Shown: positions 52,411 through 60,904 of the stretch, in pieces
How the letters are laid out: each line of letters starts with the position of its first letter
Numbering within the stretch: the stretch's first letter is position 1
From: JAMQKA01 sp031569985
GTDB lineage: Bacteria; Bacteroidota; Rhodothermia; Balneolales; Balneolaceae
Assembly (NCBI RefSeq): GCF_031569985.1
Contig: NZ_JAMQKA010000006.1
Location: forward strand, 108,953-172,952
Direction of reading: 5' to 3'
Length of the DNA: 64,000 bases
Notes under the pieces: model-generated
What the model was told of the DNA's origin: nothing
The model's input: the letters and a program-made list of their open reading frames with translations, nothing else
Database searches by the model: none
Position numbers and translations under genes: made by a program

Positions 52411-52990
52411 AACCAGTTTTACTTAATTCAAATATTACGTTATAGGTTAAAAAATTCAGTTACTAATAGAATCCTTTTCATCGCTGGAGATCTTACGAAT
52501 ATCTTACAATTCAATCCTTCCATAGGAGAAGAATCATAGCAAACAGCTAGATTAATAGCTCTCCCAATCTTTTCGATTGATACCTTTATATTGATTTCTT
52601 TGGCACGACCGATTGAGAAATTGAAATACAGGAATGGGTACCTAGAGCTATTTTATAGATCGAAACAGGATTTCACCCGTTATCCGCTGTTTCGATAATC
52701 TGGGCCCTTCAAAAAAACAGATTCAGTACGTACCCGCCGCCCAACTCAAAAAAATTCAGCTTTTCAGATTCTTCCAGAGCTCACTTGTACTGACTGTACA
52801 ATTTCTGCATGCGGATATCATTATCTACGAGAAGACGATCCTCAACATAAAGCATGCTGCCCATCTGTAGAAGTATAAAAAGAAAACTTTTCACATGGCC
52901 ATGGTTGTCTCGGTCGTCCTTAACAGACCTTTGTATTTTGTGCTAATCTCAGTAGGGTTTGTACTTTGATCCCATTTTGATGGATTAAGC
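52411..52990. promoter_or_regulatory. Intergenic region upstream of nagB and downstream of the sulfatase
   Basis: This is 580 bases without a supportable gene. It contains the shared motif at 52581-52598 and a 10-base inverted repeat ATCGAAACAG (52659-52668) / CTGTTTCGAT (52687-52696). The part from 52700 to 52990 shows nothing recognisable. Confidence 0.55.
52581..52598 (-). promoter_or_regulatory. Shared sialic-locus motif, copy at nagB
   Basis: TACCTTTATATTGATTTC differs from the susC copy at one base of 18 and is flanked by further GATTGA repeats (52574-52579 and 52611-52616). Confidence 0.5.
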
Positions 52991-54625
52991 CTACTGTTGA
53001 TCATCAAATTCAATCGGTACCCCAGTTTTATCCTGGTATTTAATTCGCAAATCTTGTAGTTGCTCTTTCAGGTTATGGGTAAGCTGGGCATACTCTGGCT
53101 GACCGTACAAGTTATTGAGCTCCATCGGGTCCTCTTGCAGGTCGTACAGTTCCCAGGTATCGATGTCATCGTAAAAATGAATCAGCTTGTAGCGCTCGGT
53201 GCGAATACCGTAGTGTTTTTTGACCATATGTTCATTGGGAAACTCGTAGTAGTGATAGTAAAGTGCATCGCGCCAAGAACTCTGCTCACCCTTCACCAAA
53301 GGCAGTAGCGATTTTCCCTGCATATCGGCCGGAACCTCAACGCCCGCCAAGTCCAAAAGCGTTGGAGCCCAGTCAATGTTTTGCACCAACTCGTCCACCT
53401 TTTCACGGGTCTTAATACCTTTGGGAAACTTCATCAGCAGTGGCGTGCGCATCGACTGCTCATACATAAAGCGCTTGTCAAACCAGCCATATTCCCCCAT
53501 ATAAAACCCCTGGTCCGAGGTGTATACCACCAACGTATTCTCATACAACCCTTCCGCCTTTAAGTAGTCCAGCAGCCGCCCCACATTATTATCGAGGGTG
53601 TGGATCGTAGCCAGGTAATCCTGCATGTAGCGGGTGTATTTCCAGATGGCCAGCTCGCGGTCGCTCATCTGGTCCCGCTTCTGCTTAAACGCCCGGATAA
53701 TCGGATCGTAGTGGGCATCCCAGGCTGCCTTCTGCTGCTCATCTAGACGCACGTAACTGCCGTTGGCATACATGCTGCGATACTTCGTCTGAATTTCGCC
53801 CTCCTCATCCAGCATCTTAAGGTCATACACCAGATCCATGTCATCTGCGGCAATGCTCATTCTCGACTCTGCCGCCGCGATGCGCATTGGAACTCGCTGC
53901 GGCTGCTCCCCAAATCCCGTTTTCAGGTACTGTTTGCCTTTAAAATCGTCAAAAAAAGTTTCCGGGACCGGGATATTGGTATCTTGGAACGCACCGAGGG
54001 TAGAGGTATCGGGCATCCAGACGCGGTGAGATGCCTTGTGATGAACTTGCAGTGCAAACGGCTTGTCCGGATTTCGATTTTCCAGCCACTGTATACTTTT
54101 ATCCGTAATCACATCCGTTACATAACCGTGCGCCCGCGCCGTATCACCATTGGTAATAAAATCAGAATTATAGTAATCCCCTTGCCCGATTAGGCGATCG
54201 TAATAATCGTAACCAGTGGGCGTGCTTCGCAGGTGCCATTTCCCGATCAGTGCGGTCTGGTACCCCGCCTTTTGCAGTAATTTGGGAAAGGTTTGCTGGC
54301 TGCCGTCAAAGGCCCGCTGGTTATTGATCTGGCCGTTTATATGGGAATGCTTTCCGGTCAGCAGCGTGGCACGACTGGGCGCACAGATGGAGTTGGCCAC
54401 AAAGCTGTTGACAAACTGGACCCCATCCTCCGCAATGCGGTCAAGGTTGGGCGTCTCGATAAATCGGTCATCATACGCACTCAAAGTCTGGTAGGAATGG
54501 TCATCAGTCATGATGAAGACAATATTTGGACGCTCAGAGTCTACTTGTTTCTGATAACCATTACATGAAAATTGTGCGACAATTAAAATAAGAAATAAGA
54601 ACCGTGTTATACTATATGTATGCAT
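52991..54625 (-). CDS. Type I sulfatase (N-acetylglucosamine-6-sulfatase-like)
   Basis: This 544-residue secreted enzyme has an N-terminal signal (RFLFLILIVAQFSC). The formylglycine motif CAPSR is at residues 81-85, preceded by metal Asp residues in IVFIMTDDHS. TPNLDRIAEDG, GKHSHINGQ, LIGKWHL and the C-terminal YELYDLQEDPMELNNLY are typical of the S1 family; overall form resembles heparan N-acetylglucosamine-6-O-sulfatases. It needs an activating enzyme not evident here, since the NirV-like protein lacks the second active-site Cys. It fits desulfation of host or algal amino-sugar glycans. Confidence 0.9.
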   Translation of the reverse strand: MHTYSITRFLFLILIVAQFSCNGYQKQVDSERPNIVFIMTDDHSYQTLSAYDDRFIETPNLDRIAEDGVQFVNSFVANSICAPSRATLLTGKHSHINGQINNQRAFDGSQQTFPKLLQKAGYQTALIGKWHLRSTPTGYDYYDRLIGQGDYYNSDFITNGDTARAHGYVTDVITDKSIQWLENRNPDKPFALQVHHKASHRVWMPDTSTLGAFQDTNIPVPETFFDDFKGKQYLKTGFGEQPQRVPMRIAAAESRMSIAADDMDLVYDLKMLDEEGEIQTKYRSMYANGSYVRLDEQQKAAWDAHYDPIIRAFKQKRDQMSDRELAIWKYTRYMQDYLATIHTLDNNVGRLLDYLKAEGLYENTLVVYTSDQGFYMGEYGWFDKRFMYEQSMRTPLLMKFPKGIKTREKVDELVQNIDWAPTLLDLAGVEVPADMQGKSLLPLVKGEQSSWRDALYYHYYEFPNEHMVKKHYGIRTERYKLIHFYDDIDTWELYDLQEDPMELNNLYGQPEYAQLTHNLKEQLQDLRIKYQDKTGVPIEFDDQQ

Positions 54626-54976
54626 TGGGTTATACTTTTTCTATTATGGCGAATGGTAGTCTTATGTTGCCAATTGGTTTGACCATTTTTTAGAGCAGTT
54701 TCAATGGTTAAATATTTAAGATCTATCCTCATCCCTTTTTTAAAGATCCTCAAAATACTCTTTATACCTGTACCTCTAAATTGATCTTTTATTCTCGCCT
54801 ATTCAGTTAATACTGACACATATTAGAGTAAATACTTGCTTATACTGTTCAAATATTGGCTTTTACTACCACTATATTGATCTCATCTTGAAATTGGCCT
54901 TTGTTATATTAAATTGTGGTATCATATTGATTCAACACAACTAATCACTTCTAATAATTATCAAAATATTGGAAGT
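54626..54976. promoter_or_regulatory. Divergent control region between the sulfatase and AraC genes
   Basis: This is 351 AT-rich bases. It contains the third copy of the shared motif (54867-54884) and a copy of AAAATACTCTT (54752-54762) identical to the one in the nar and second Rrf2 promoters. Confidence 0.55.
54867..54884 (-). promoter_or_regulatory. Shared sialic-locus motif, copy at sulfatase/araC
   Basis: TACCACTATATTGATCTC retains TACC, TATATTGAT and TC of the other two copies. It lies 92 bases before the AraC start, so it may serve both the sulfatase and autoregulation. Confidence 0.45.
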
Positions 54977-55834
54977 ATGGACCCTATTTTTAAAAAAAAT
55001 GTCGATGCTCACCACTCTTTTAAACTGAAGAATACTGTCGGGCAATCATTTGACGGAATGTGGCATTTCCACAAAGAATATGAACTGATCTATATTTTTG
55101 AAGGAAGAGGTGAAAAAATTATTGGAGATCATGTCTCAGATCTGCAGAAGGGTGATCTACTTTTTCTGGGTTCTGATTTGCCACATCTTTTTAGTTGTGA
55201 TCAAGACTTTCCTTTTAAAGAACAGTCAGGATCTCTGGTAATACATTTGAATAGTGATTTCTTCAGCGGTCAGTTTTTAGACATTCCTGAATTTAAACCA
55301 ATCCATGAATTGATAAAACTATCAAAATCAGGAATTGAGTTCTACGGAGATACCAAGCAAATTTCTGAACGTATACTACATATGTTTGAACTCAATCCAG
55401 CCGATTGCATTCTTGATATTTTATCAATACTTAATCATTTATCATCTCAATTCGAATCCAAGACGCTTGCCAGCCCCGGCTATACGTCAACCTTTAGTAA
55501 AAAAGATTACCAAAGAATTAACAAAGCATGCCAGTATGTTATGGACCACTACCAGGAAGACATTTCCCTTGACGATGTTATCGAGATAATCGGCCTGACA
55601 AAAGCTGCTTTTTGCCGGCATTTTAAAAAGGTAACAGGTAAAACCTTTTTCACCTATATAAAACAATATCGTATCGGGCAGGCTTGTAGATTATTAATGG
55701 AGACCAATCTTAACGTAACCGAAATTAGTTATAGATGTGGTTTTAACACTATTTCTAATTTTAATAAACAGTTTAAAACTGTAATGAATGCCAATCCTTC
55801 GACCTACAGAGAAAGGTTTGAAAATCAAGGTTGA
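54977..55834 (+). CDS. AraC-family transcriptional regulator
   Basis: From the ATG at 54977 (MDPIFKKN) the protein has 285 residues; the frame extends to a TTG at 54914. The N-terminal cupin sensor (WHFHKEYELIYIFEGRGEKIIGDHVSDLQKGDLLFL) probably binds a sugar. The C-terminal double HTH runs from about residue 185 (INKACQYVMDHYQEDISLDDVIEIIGLTKAAFCRHFKK) to EISYRCGFNTISNFNKQFKTVMNANPSTYR. It is the only regulator in the sialic acid/amino-sugar locus and a likely activator of it. Confidence 0.88.
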   Translation: MDPIFKKNVDAHHSFKLKNTVGQSFDGMWHFHKEYELIYIFEGRGEKIIGDHVSDLQKGDLLFLGSDLPHLFSCDQDFPFKEQSGSLVIHLNSDFFSGQFLDIPEFKPIHELIKLSKSGIEFYGDTKQISERILHMFELNPADCILDILSILNHLSSQFESKTLASPGYTSTFSKKDYQRINKACQYVMDHYQEDISLDDVIEIIGLTKAAFCRHFKKVTGKTFFTYIKQYRIGQACRLLMETNLNVTEISYRCGFNTISNFNKQFKTVMNANPSTYRERFENQG

Positions 55835-55926
55835 TCTGTTTCAATCTGATAATTATTCCAGTTACGAAGATATCCTTATGACTAAAAACATCTCCCAATC
55901 ATCCTCTACAAAAACAATTGTATTGC

Positions 55927-56586
55927 ATGGCTCTTGATGAAATAATACGCCATGGTTTTGAATTTATAACCCTAATTGAAATTATAGGGACTTTTGCCTT
56001 CGCCGTTTCTGGTGCAATAGCGGCAATAAAAAGTAGATATGATCTATTCGGGGTTCTTGTACTAGCTTTTGTTACAGCTATTGGCGGAGGTACGATCCGG
56101 GATTTACTGATCGGTAACCTACCGGTAAGCTGGCTTACAAATTCTATTGCTATTTGGTCAGCCATAGGTGGATTCATACTGACGGTTATTTTTCACAAGT
56201 GGTTTAAAGAGATCCAGAGCTGGATACTTTTTTTCGATGCCGCAGGCTTAGGACTCTTTACCGTTATGGGTATTCAAGTGGGACTCAATGCGGACATGGG
56301 TATCGGCATTTCTATCACACTGGGTACAATTACCGGTTGCTTTGGTGGAGTGATACGTGATGTCCTCTCTGGATCCCGACCTTTAATTTTTCACAAAGAG
56401 TTATATGCTACAGCATCAGTTTTTGGGGGATTATTATATGTAGCATTACTGACCCAAATTCAAGAGTTTTGGGCCCAAATCTTTGCAATTCTGACTGTTA
56501 TCGGAATTAGGATTGCTGCATATCATTTCCATTTAAGGCTGCCCAAATTTAGTTCCGGTTTATCTAAAGACTCATTAGATTATTGA
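55927..56586 (+). CDS. TRIC-type cation channel family protein (UPF0126)
   Basis: This 219-residue protein with seven predicted helices is built of two similar halves: FAFAVSGAIAAIKSRYDLFGVLVLAFVTAIGGGTIRDLLIG and GLGLFTVMGIQVGL to GVIRDVLSGSRPLIF. These GGGTIRD/GGVIRD signatures define the UPF0126/TRIC family of trimeric cation channels. The ATG at 55927 is preferred over the TTG at 55918. No functional link with either neighbour cluster is evident. Confidence 0.88.
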   Translation: MALDEIIRHGFEFITLIEIIGTFAFAVSGAIAAIKSRYDLFGVLVLAFVTAIGGGTIRDLLIGNLPVSWLTNSIAIWSAIGGFILTVIFHKWFKEIQSWILFFDAAGLGLFTVMGIQVGLNADMGIGISITLGTITGCFGGVIRDVLSGSRPLIFHKELYATASVFGGLLYVALLTQIQEFWAQIFAILTVIGIRIAAYHFHLRLPKFSSGLSKDSLDY

Positions 56587-56712
56587 TTAAATGTTGAGTT
56601 CCCTCTTGTCAGTTAGCTACCAGAACAATTCTTTCCATTTTCGATAAGGGAAAGTGACGTTATCTGATTACAGCAAATCTATGAGCTCAAAATACGATTC
56701 GCCTTTCTACAA

Positions 56713-56726
56713 TTGACATATATCAA
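56713..56726. promoter_or_regulatory. FNR/Crp-type palindrome TTGACATATATCAA upstream of yceI
   Basis: It matches the FNR pattern TTGAT-N4-ATCAA at nine of ten positions. The following bases (AAGACTATTTCCT and ATCAATGGA) nearly repeat the promoter at 58448-58469. It lies 90 bases before the YceI start. Confidence 0.65.
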
Positions 56727-56816
56727 GACTATTTCCTGTCCATTATCAATGGAGGGAACGGACCCACACCATATGTTAGGCATACATTAATCGCTTAACA
56801 TAAAACCAATAGAATA

Positions 56817-57356
56817 ATGACTACTGCAACTAAAACCTTATGGAAAATTGATCCAACACACTCGGAAGTACAATTTAAAGTAAAGCATTTGGTGATTTCG
56901 ACTGTTACCGGAAGCTTTGGTTCCTACGAAGGAAAAATCGAAGCAGATGGTGACAATTTTGAAAATGCCAAGGCAACGTTTACCGCTGATATCGATAGCA
57001 TTTCAACCAATAATGAAGATCGCGACCAGCACCTGAAATCCGATGATTTCTTTAATGCGGAGGAGTATCCTCAGTTAAAGTTTGAATCGACCAATTTTGA
57101 AAAGGTCGGCGAAGGGGAATACAAGGTAACCGGCGAACTAACGATCCGTGACATCACTAAAGAGATCGAACTTGACGTGTTACATGGCGGTACGGTCGGA
57201 GATCCTTATGGACAGACAAAAGCTGGGTTTGAAATAACCGGCTCTATAAATCGAAAAGAATTTGGCCTAACCTGGGATGCCGTGACCGAAGCCGGAAATG
57301 TGGTCGTCGGTGATAAAATAAAGCTGCAGCTGAACGTTCAGTTCATCGAAAATTAA
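56817..57356 (+). CDS. YceI-family protein (cytoplasmic form)
   Basis: This 179-residue lipocalin-like beta barrel has the motifs WKIDPTHSEVQFKVKHLVISTVTGSFGSYEG, DQHLKSDDFFNAEEYPQLKFEST and GELTIRDITKEIELD. YceI proteins bind long isoprenoids such as polyprenols or quinones. There is no signal peptide, in contrast to the second YceI at 59260. A terminator follows, so it is a single-gene transcript with an FNR-type promoter. Confidence 0.93.
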   Translation: MTTATKTLWKIDPTHSEVQFKVKHLVISTVTGSFGSYEGKIEADGDNFENAKATFTADIDSISTNNEDRDQHLKSDDFFNAEEYPQLKFESTNFEKVGEGEYKVTGELTIRDITKEIELDVLHGGTVGDPYGQTKAGFEITGSINRKEFGLTWDAVTEAGNVVVGDKIKLQLNVQFIEN

Positions 57357-57385
57357 CTCCGAAGGCTAACATCCGATCCGTATCT

Positions 57386-57420
57386 AAGCGGGTATCCTGT
57401 CACAGGATATCCGCTTTTTT
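57386..57420 (+). terminator. Intrinsic terminator after yceI
   Basis: An AAGCGGGTATCCTG / CAGGATATCCGCTT stem with a 3-base loop is followed by a T run. Confidence 0.88.
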
Positions 57421-57481
57421 AATTCCTAATTTTCCATGTACATTTTCAGCAATGATATGATAATATTAAAGTTAAAAACTA

Positions 57482-58057
57482 ATGTTTAAGCACCTGAAAG
57501 AAAGTATCCTGGAGCATGTCTCGCTGTCCGATGAGCAGTGGGAGTTGTGTAAAAACAATTTTCGTCCCAAGCGGATGCTAAAACGGCAATTCTTGCTTCA
57601 GGAGGGCGATGTTTGCCGCGAGCTTGCATTTGTTGAGAAAGGAGCTTTGTGCTCCTACTCCGTAGACTCGAAAGGCAACCAGCATGTGCTGCGTTTTGCC
57701 TTTGACGGCTGGTGGATTGCGGACCTGCAAAGTTTTTTCACTAATAACCCATCCACATTCAATATCGAAGTGCTTGAAGACAGTGAATTATTAATGCTCG
57801 ACCGGAAGAACCACGAAAAACTTCTAGAAGAAGTCCCTGCCTATGAACGATATCATCGCATCATTGTACAGAATGCCTATGTGGCCCTGCAGCAACGTGT
57901 TGAAAATGCCCTAGGCCTCACCGCAGAAGAAAAGTATGCCCGTCTGATAGAACACAATCCCGAATTTATGAATCGTGTTCCGCTGAATTTGGTAGCTTCC
58001 TATCTGGGGATGAGTCCAGAAACTCTCAGCAGAGTTCGCAGTAATTTTAGTGGTTAA
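57482..58057 (+). CDS. Crp/Fnr-family transcriptional regulator
   Basis: This 191-residue protein has a cyclic-nucleotide-binding-type sensor (KRQFLLQEGDVCRELAFVEKGALCSYSVDSKGNQHVLRF) and C-terminal HTH (LNLVASYLGMSPETLSRVRSNF). No N-terminal cysteine cluster of the FNR type is seen, so it does not sense oxygen by an Fe-S cluster; Cys residues are isolated. Promoters on both sides carry TTGAYATATATCAA palindromes, the class of site bound by this family, so a local regulon is likely. Confidence 0.9.
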   Translation: MFKHLKESILEHVSLSDEQWELCKNNFRPKRMLKRQFLLQEGDVCRELAFVEKGALCSYSVDSKGNQHVLRFAFDGWWIADLQSFFTNNPSTFNIEVLEDSELLMLDRKNHEKLLEEVPAYERYHRIIVQNAYVALQQRVENALGLTAEEKYARLIEHNPEFMNRVPLNLVASYLGMSPETLSRVRSNFSG

Positions 58058-58085
58058 TGGGTTGGATATCTCTGTAAAAGTCACC

Positions 58086-58367
58086 TTAGTTTAGCACATC
58101 CTGTAACGAGACGTCTCTTTCAATAACAGATTTGGCAAAGGGACAGAGTGGGATGACTTTTAATCCATTTTTTCTAGCATATTCTATCGTATGCTCAACC
58201 AATATTTTGCCAACATTTTCCCCTCTCAGTTCTTTGGATACCTCAGTATGATCAATAATTATTTTGGTTTCTCCGGCTTTTGAATAGGTGATTTCCGCTA
58301 ATACTTCCCCAGCCTCCTCAATAAAAAATGATCCTTTGCTTTGTCCTTCTCGGTGTTGAATGTCCAT
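58086..58367 (-). CDS. GNAT-like N-acetyltransferase, YjdJ/NATD family
   Basis: This 93-residue minimal acetyltransferase fold has AEITYSKAGETKIIIDHTEVSKELRGENVGKILVEHTIEYARKNGLKVIPLCPFAKSVIER, containing the acetyl-CoA loop RGENVGK and the PLCPF signature of the family. Substrate unknown. It is convergent to the Crp/Fnr gene and divergent from the oxidoreductase gene. Confidence 0.9.
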   Translation of the reverse strand: MDIQHREGQSKGSFFIEEAGEVLAEITYSKAGETKIIIDHTEVSKELRGENVGKILVEHTIEYARKNGLKVIPLCPFAKSVIERDVSLQDVLN

Positions 58368-58447
58368 AGTAGCCAGGTGTCGTGTTGACCTTGAAAATGT
58401 TATTCATCACATGTTATACAACCTGTAGGTCAAATAATAGCGGTTAT

Positions 58448-58469
58448 ACTCTTGATATATATCAAGAGT
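58448..58469. promoter_or_regulatory. Perfect 22-base palindrome with FNR box TTGATATATATCAA
   Basis: ACTC-TTGATATATATCAA-GAGT is a perfect palindrome containing the exact FNR consensus TTGAT-N4-ATCAA. It lies 89 bases before the start of the oxidoreductase gene at 58559. Downstream bases TTTCCT and ATATCAATGA match the yceI promoter. Confidence 0.72.
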
Positions 58470-58558
58470 TTTTCCTAACAGATATCAATGACAAGGGAGC
58501 GCCGGTGGGCTAAGTTTGCAGTAACAAAAAAAGACAACCTGCAAACAGAACAACCATT

Positions 58559-59224
58559 ATGCCTATTACCAAACAAACAATCGCCATCATCGGAGCCGGT
58601 GGAAATATGGGCTCCGCCATTGCCACAAGCAGTGCCGGGGGCAACTACCGGCTGTTGCTTTTCGACAGAGAACCAGAACAGTTGGGCTCATTACATGAGG
58701 AAATCCTTAAAACCCATCCGAAGGCTGATTTAGAACTAATGAATTGTCCTCATGAATCCAGCTGGGAGGCCGATATAATCATTTTAGCTGTCCCTCATGG
58801 AGCCGAAAAAGAACTGGCCGACAAAATACGCGATGTCGCTACTCAGAAAATTGTGGTCAGTATTGCCAATCCCATTGATGAAGATTTCGGCGAGTTGATA
58901 ACTGATCCCAGCACCAGTGCAGCCGAAGAATTACAGCAGTGGCTGCCAAATTCCAAGGTAGTAAAAGCATTCAACACTACGTTTGCAGCTGACTTTGAAC
59001 AGCCGATCATCGATGGAAAACAGGTGGATGCTTTTATTGCCGGTGACGACGAGGTAGCATTACAGACGGTCACCGAACTAGTAGAGACAGCGGGATTCAA
59101 CCCGATTAATGCCGGCGACTTGTCGGTAAGCGGCACACTGGAACGTATGCAGCTATTGCTCATGCAGCTTACAATCAAAAATGAGTATAACTGGCTGGCC
59201 GGCTGGAAGATATTGCACAACTAA
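58559..59224 (+). CDS. NADP-binding oxidoreductase of the F420-dependent NADP reductase family
   Basis: This 221-residue protein has a Rossmann dinucleotide motif IAIIGAGGNMGSAIA at the N-terminus, ADIIILAVPHG and KAFNTTFA. The family includes NADPH:F420 oxidoreductase, but many members in bacteria without F420 use other partners; I see no F420 genes here. It heads a probable operon with the secreted YceI, VOC, DoxX and pirin genes under the FNR-type palindrome. Confidence 0.85.
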   Translation: MPITKQTIAIIGAGGNMGSAIATSSAGGNYRLLLFDREPEQLGSLHEEILKTHPKADLELMNCPHESSWEADIIILAVPHGAEKELADKIRDVATQKIVVSIANPIDEDFGELITDPSTSAAEELQQWLPNSKVVKAFNTTFAADFEQPIIDGKQVDAFIAGDDEVALQTVTELVETAGFNPINAGDLSVSGTLERMQLLLMQLTIKNEYNWLAGWKILHN

Positions 59225-59259
59225 TGAACATCAACACAAACCATTAAGCACTTAACACG

Positions 59260-59838
59260 ATGAAAAAATTAACCTTTATTCTGTCACTTTTAATCCTTCC
59301 CCTAAGCGTTTTTTCGCAAGATACCTGGGTGGAGGATCCGGCGCACTCAAAGCTCGGCTTTACGGTCATCCATCTGGGTATCGCTGATGTGCCGGGATAT
59401 TTTGGAGACTACGATGTTACGATCAACGCATCTGAGGAGAACTTCAGTGACGCACAGGTAGAACTTACTGTGCAAACAGTTTCTATCGATACGCGCGTCC
59501 AAAAGCGCAATAATCACTTGAAGAGCCCCGACTTCTTTAATGTGGAAAAATATCCGACGATGAGTTTTAAAAGTACGGATATCAAAGAAGTGGGTAATAA
59601 CAAGTATGAACTGTCCGGCGACCTAACGCTCCACGGCGTAACCAAACCTGTTACCGTAACCATGGTCTATCACGGAACGGTTCAGAATGAGATGACCCAA
59701 GGTACGCCTAAAGCCGGCATTCAAATCACCGGAACCATTGATCGCTCTGAGTTTGATCTCGGCAACGGGTTTCCACCGCCTATGATTAGCAATGAGGTTC
59801 GTATTAAGGCTGACGGTGAATTTATGCCTAAGAACTAA
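59260..59838 (+). CDS. YceI-family protein (secreted form)
   Basis: This 192-residue protein has a signal peptide (KLTFILSLLILPLSVFSQ) and a YceI barrel: WVEDPAHSKLGFTVIHLGIADVPGYFGDYDV, NNHLKSPDFFNVEKYPTMSFKSTD and GDLTLHGVTKPVTVTM. It likely binds a quinone or isoprenoid in the periplasm. It is a divergent paralogue of the protein encoded at 56817. Confidence 0.93.
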   Translation: MKKLTFILSLLILPLSVFSQDTWVEDPAHSKLGFTVIHLGIADVPGYFGDYDVTINASEENFSDAQVELTVQTVSIDTRVQKRNNHLKSPDFFNVEKYPTMSFKSTDIKEVGNNKYELSGDLTLHGVTKPVTVTMVYHGTVQNEMTQGTPKAGIQITGTIDRSEFDLGNGFPPPMISNEVRIKADGEFMPKN

Positions 59839-59928
59839 CCCATTTTTGGAGATGTATAAGGTCCCGATACCCCATTCGGGATCTTGTAGATACCCAACAA
59901 AAAATCTCAATATAAATAACTGACTACC

Positions 59929-60420
59929 ATGGAAAATAATTACAACATACCGGTCCAGGCCCAGATCGGACACGTGCATTTGAAAGTGTCTGATCTGGCT
60001 CGCGCCCTTGAATTTTATCGCGACCTGCTTGGCTTTGAGCTAACCACCATGTATGGCAAGAACGCGGCCTTTCTTTCGGCTGGCGGATATCACCATCACA
60101 TTGGGCTCAATACATGGCACAGCAAAGGAGGTCCGTCCGCACCACGAAACGGTGCAGGACTGTACCACACCGCCATTTTATATCCCACTCGCAAAGATCT
60201 AGCTGAAATCCTGCAGCGCCTGATTGATAAAGGATACCCCATAGATGGGGCCAGCGACCACGGCGTTTCTGAAGCGATCTATTTGACCGATCCCGACGGC
60301 AACGGCGTGGAACTGTACCGTGATCGTCCCCGCGATGAATGGGAATATGCCGAAGACGGCTCAGTAAAGATGATAACCCAGCCGCTGGATGTGCATGGTC
60401 TGCTCAAAGAGTTGGAATAA
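59929..60420 (+). CDS. VOC-superfamily (glyoxalase/extradiol dioxygenase-like) protein
   Basis: This 163-residue protein has a vicinal oxygen chelate repeat: IGHVHLKVSDLARALEFYRDLLGFELT with first metal His, YHTAILYPTRKDLAEIL with second His, and AIYLTDPDGNGVELYRDRP with the Glu ligand. It resembles the ring-cleaving dioxygenase-like CatE/MhqO group that degrades or detoxifies hydroquinones. With the neighbouring DoxX and pirin genes, a quinone stress role is suggested. Confidence 0.9.
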   Translation: MENNYNIPVQAQIGHVHLKVSDLARALEFYRDLLGFELTTMYGKNAAFLSAGGYHHHIGLNTWHSKGGPSAPRNGAGLYHTAILYPTRKDLAEILQRLIDKGYPIDGASDHGVSEAIYLTDPDGNGVELYRDRPRDEWEYAEDGSVKMITQPLDVHGLLKELE

Positions 60421-60488
60421 AACAAGTTTACTACATAAACACTATCAATAACTAAAACATAATTAACCATAAATTACTTTTATCACCA

Positions 60489-60893
60489 ATGAAGAAGACA
60501 AAAATAACCTACTGGATTACAACCGGAATCTTCAGTGCCATGATGCTGTTCAGCGCGACCATGTATTTTACCAGTCCACAAATGGCTCAAACCTTCGAAC
60601 ACCTGGGATTTCCTGATTACTTTCGAATTGAGTTGGGCATAGCCAAAATAATCGGCGTGCTGTTACTACTTGCTCCCTTCACAGGACGTCTTAAAGAATG
60701 GGTTTACGCTGGATTTACCATCAACATGATTTCCGGCAGTATCGCCCATGCCGCGTTGGGGGATCCCACATCTGCTACTCTTACTCCGCTTGTATTTTTA
60801 GGGATATTAGCGGCCTCGTACGTTACATACAATAAACTGGATGAAGAGATTGAGCCTACTTTTGTAAAGCAACTAATTGCCTCAACTTCTTAA
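60489..60893 (+). CDS. DoxX-family membrane protein
   Basis: This 134-residue protein has four transmembrane helices: ITTGIFSAMMLFSATMYFTSP, FRIELGIAKIIGVLLLLAPF, WVYAGFTINMISGSIAHAALG and LTPLVFLGILAASYVTYNKL. DoxX/DoxD-like proteins are linked to thiosulfate:quinone oxidoreductase or thiol homeostasis. In the operon with a VOC dioxygenase and pirin, a redox-linked role is likely. Confidence 0.88.
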   Translation: MKKTKITYWITTGIFSAMMLFSATMYFTSPQMAQTFEHLGFPDYFRIELGIAKIIGVLLLLAPFTGRLKEWVYAGFTINMISGSIAHAALGDPTSATLTPLVFLGILAASYVTYNKLDEEIEPTFVKQLIASTS

Positions 60894-60904
60894 AAGGAGT
60901 CGTA

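Noticed and set aside
54752..54762. AAAATACTCTT in the sulfatase/AraC region as a member of the N-oxide regulon
   Set aside because: The 11-mer is identical to the nar copy, but the neighbouring genes have no link to nitrogen oxides; it is kept only as a caution on motif specificity.
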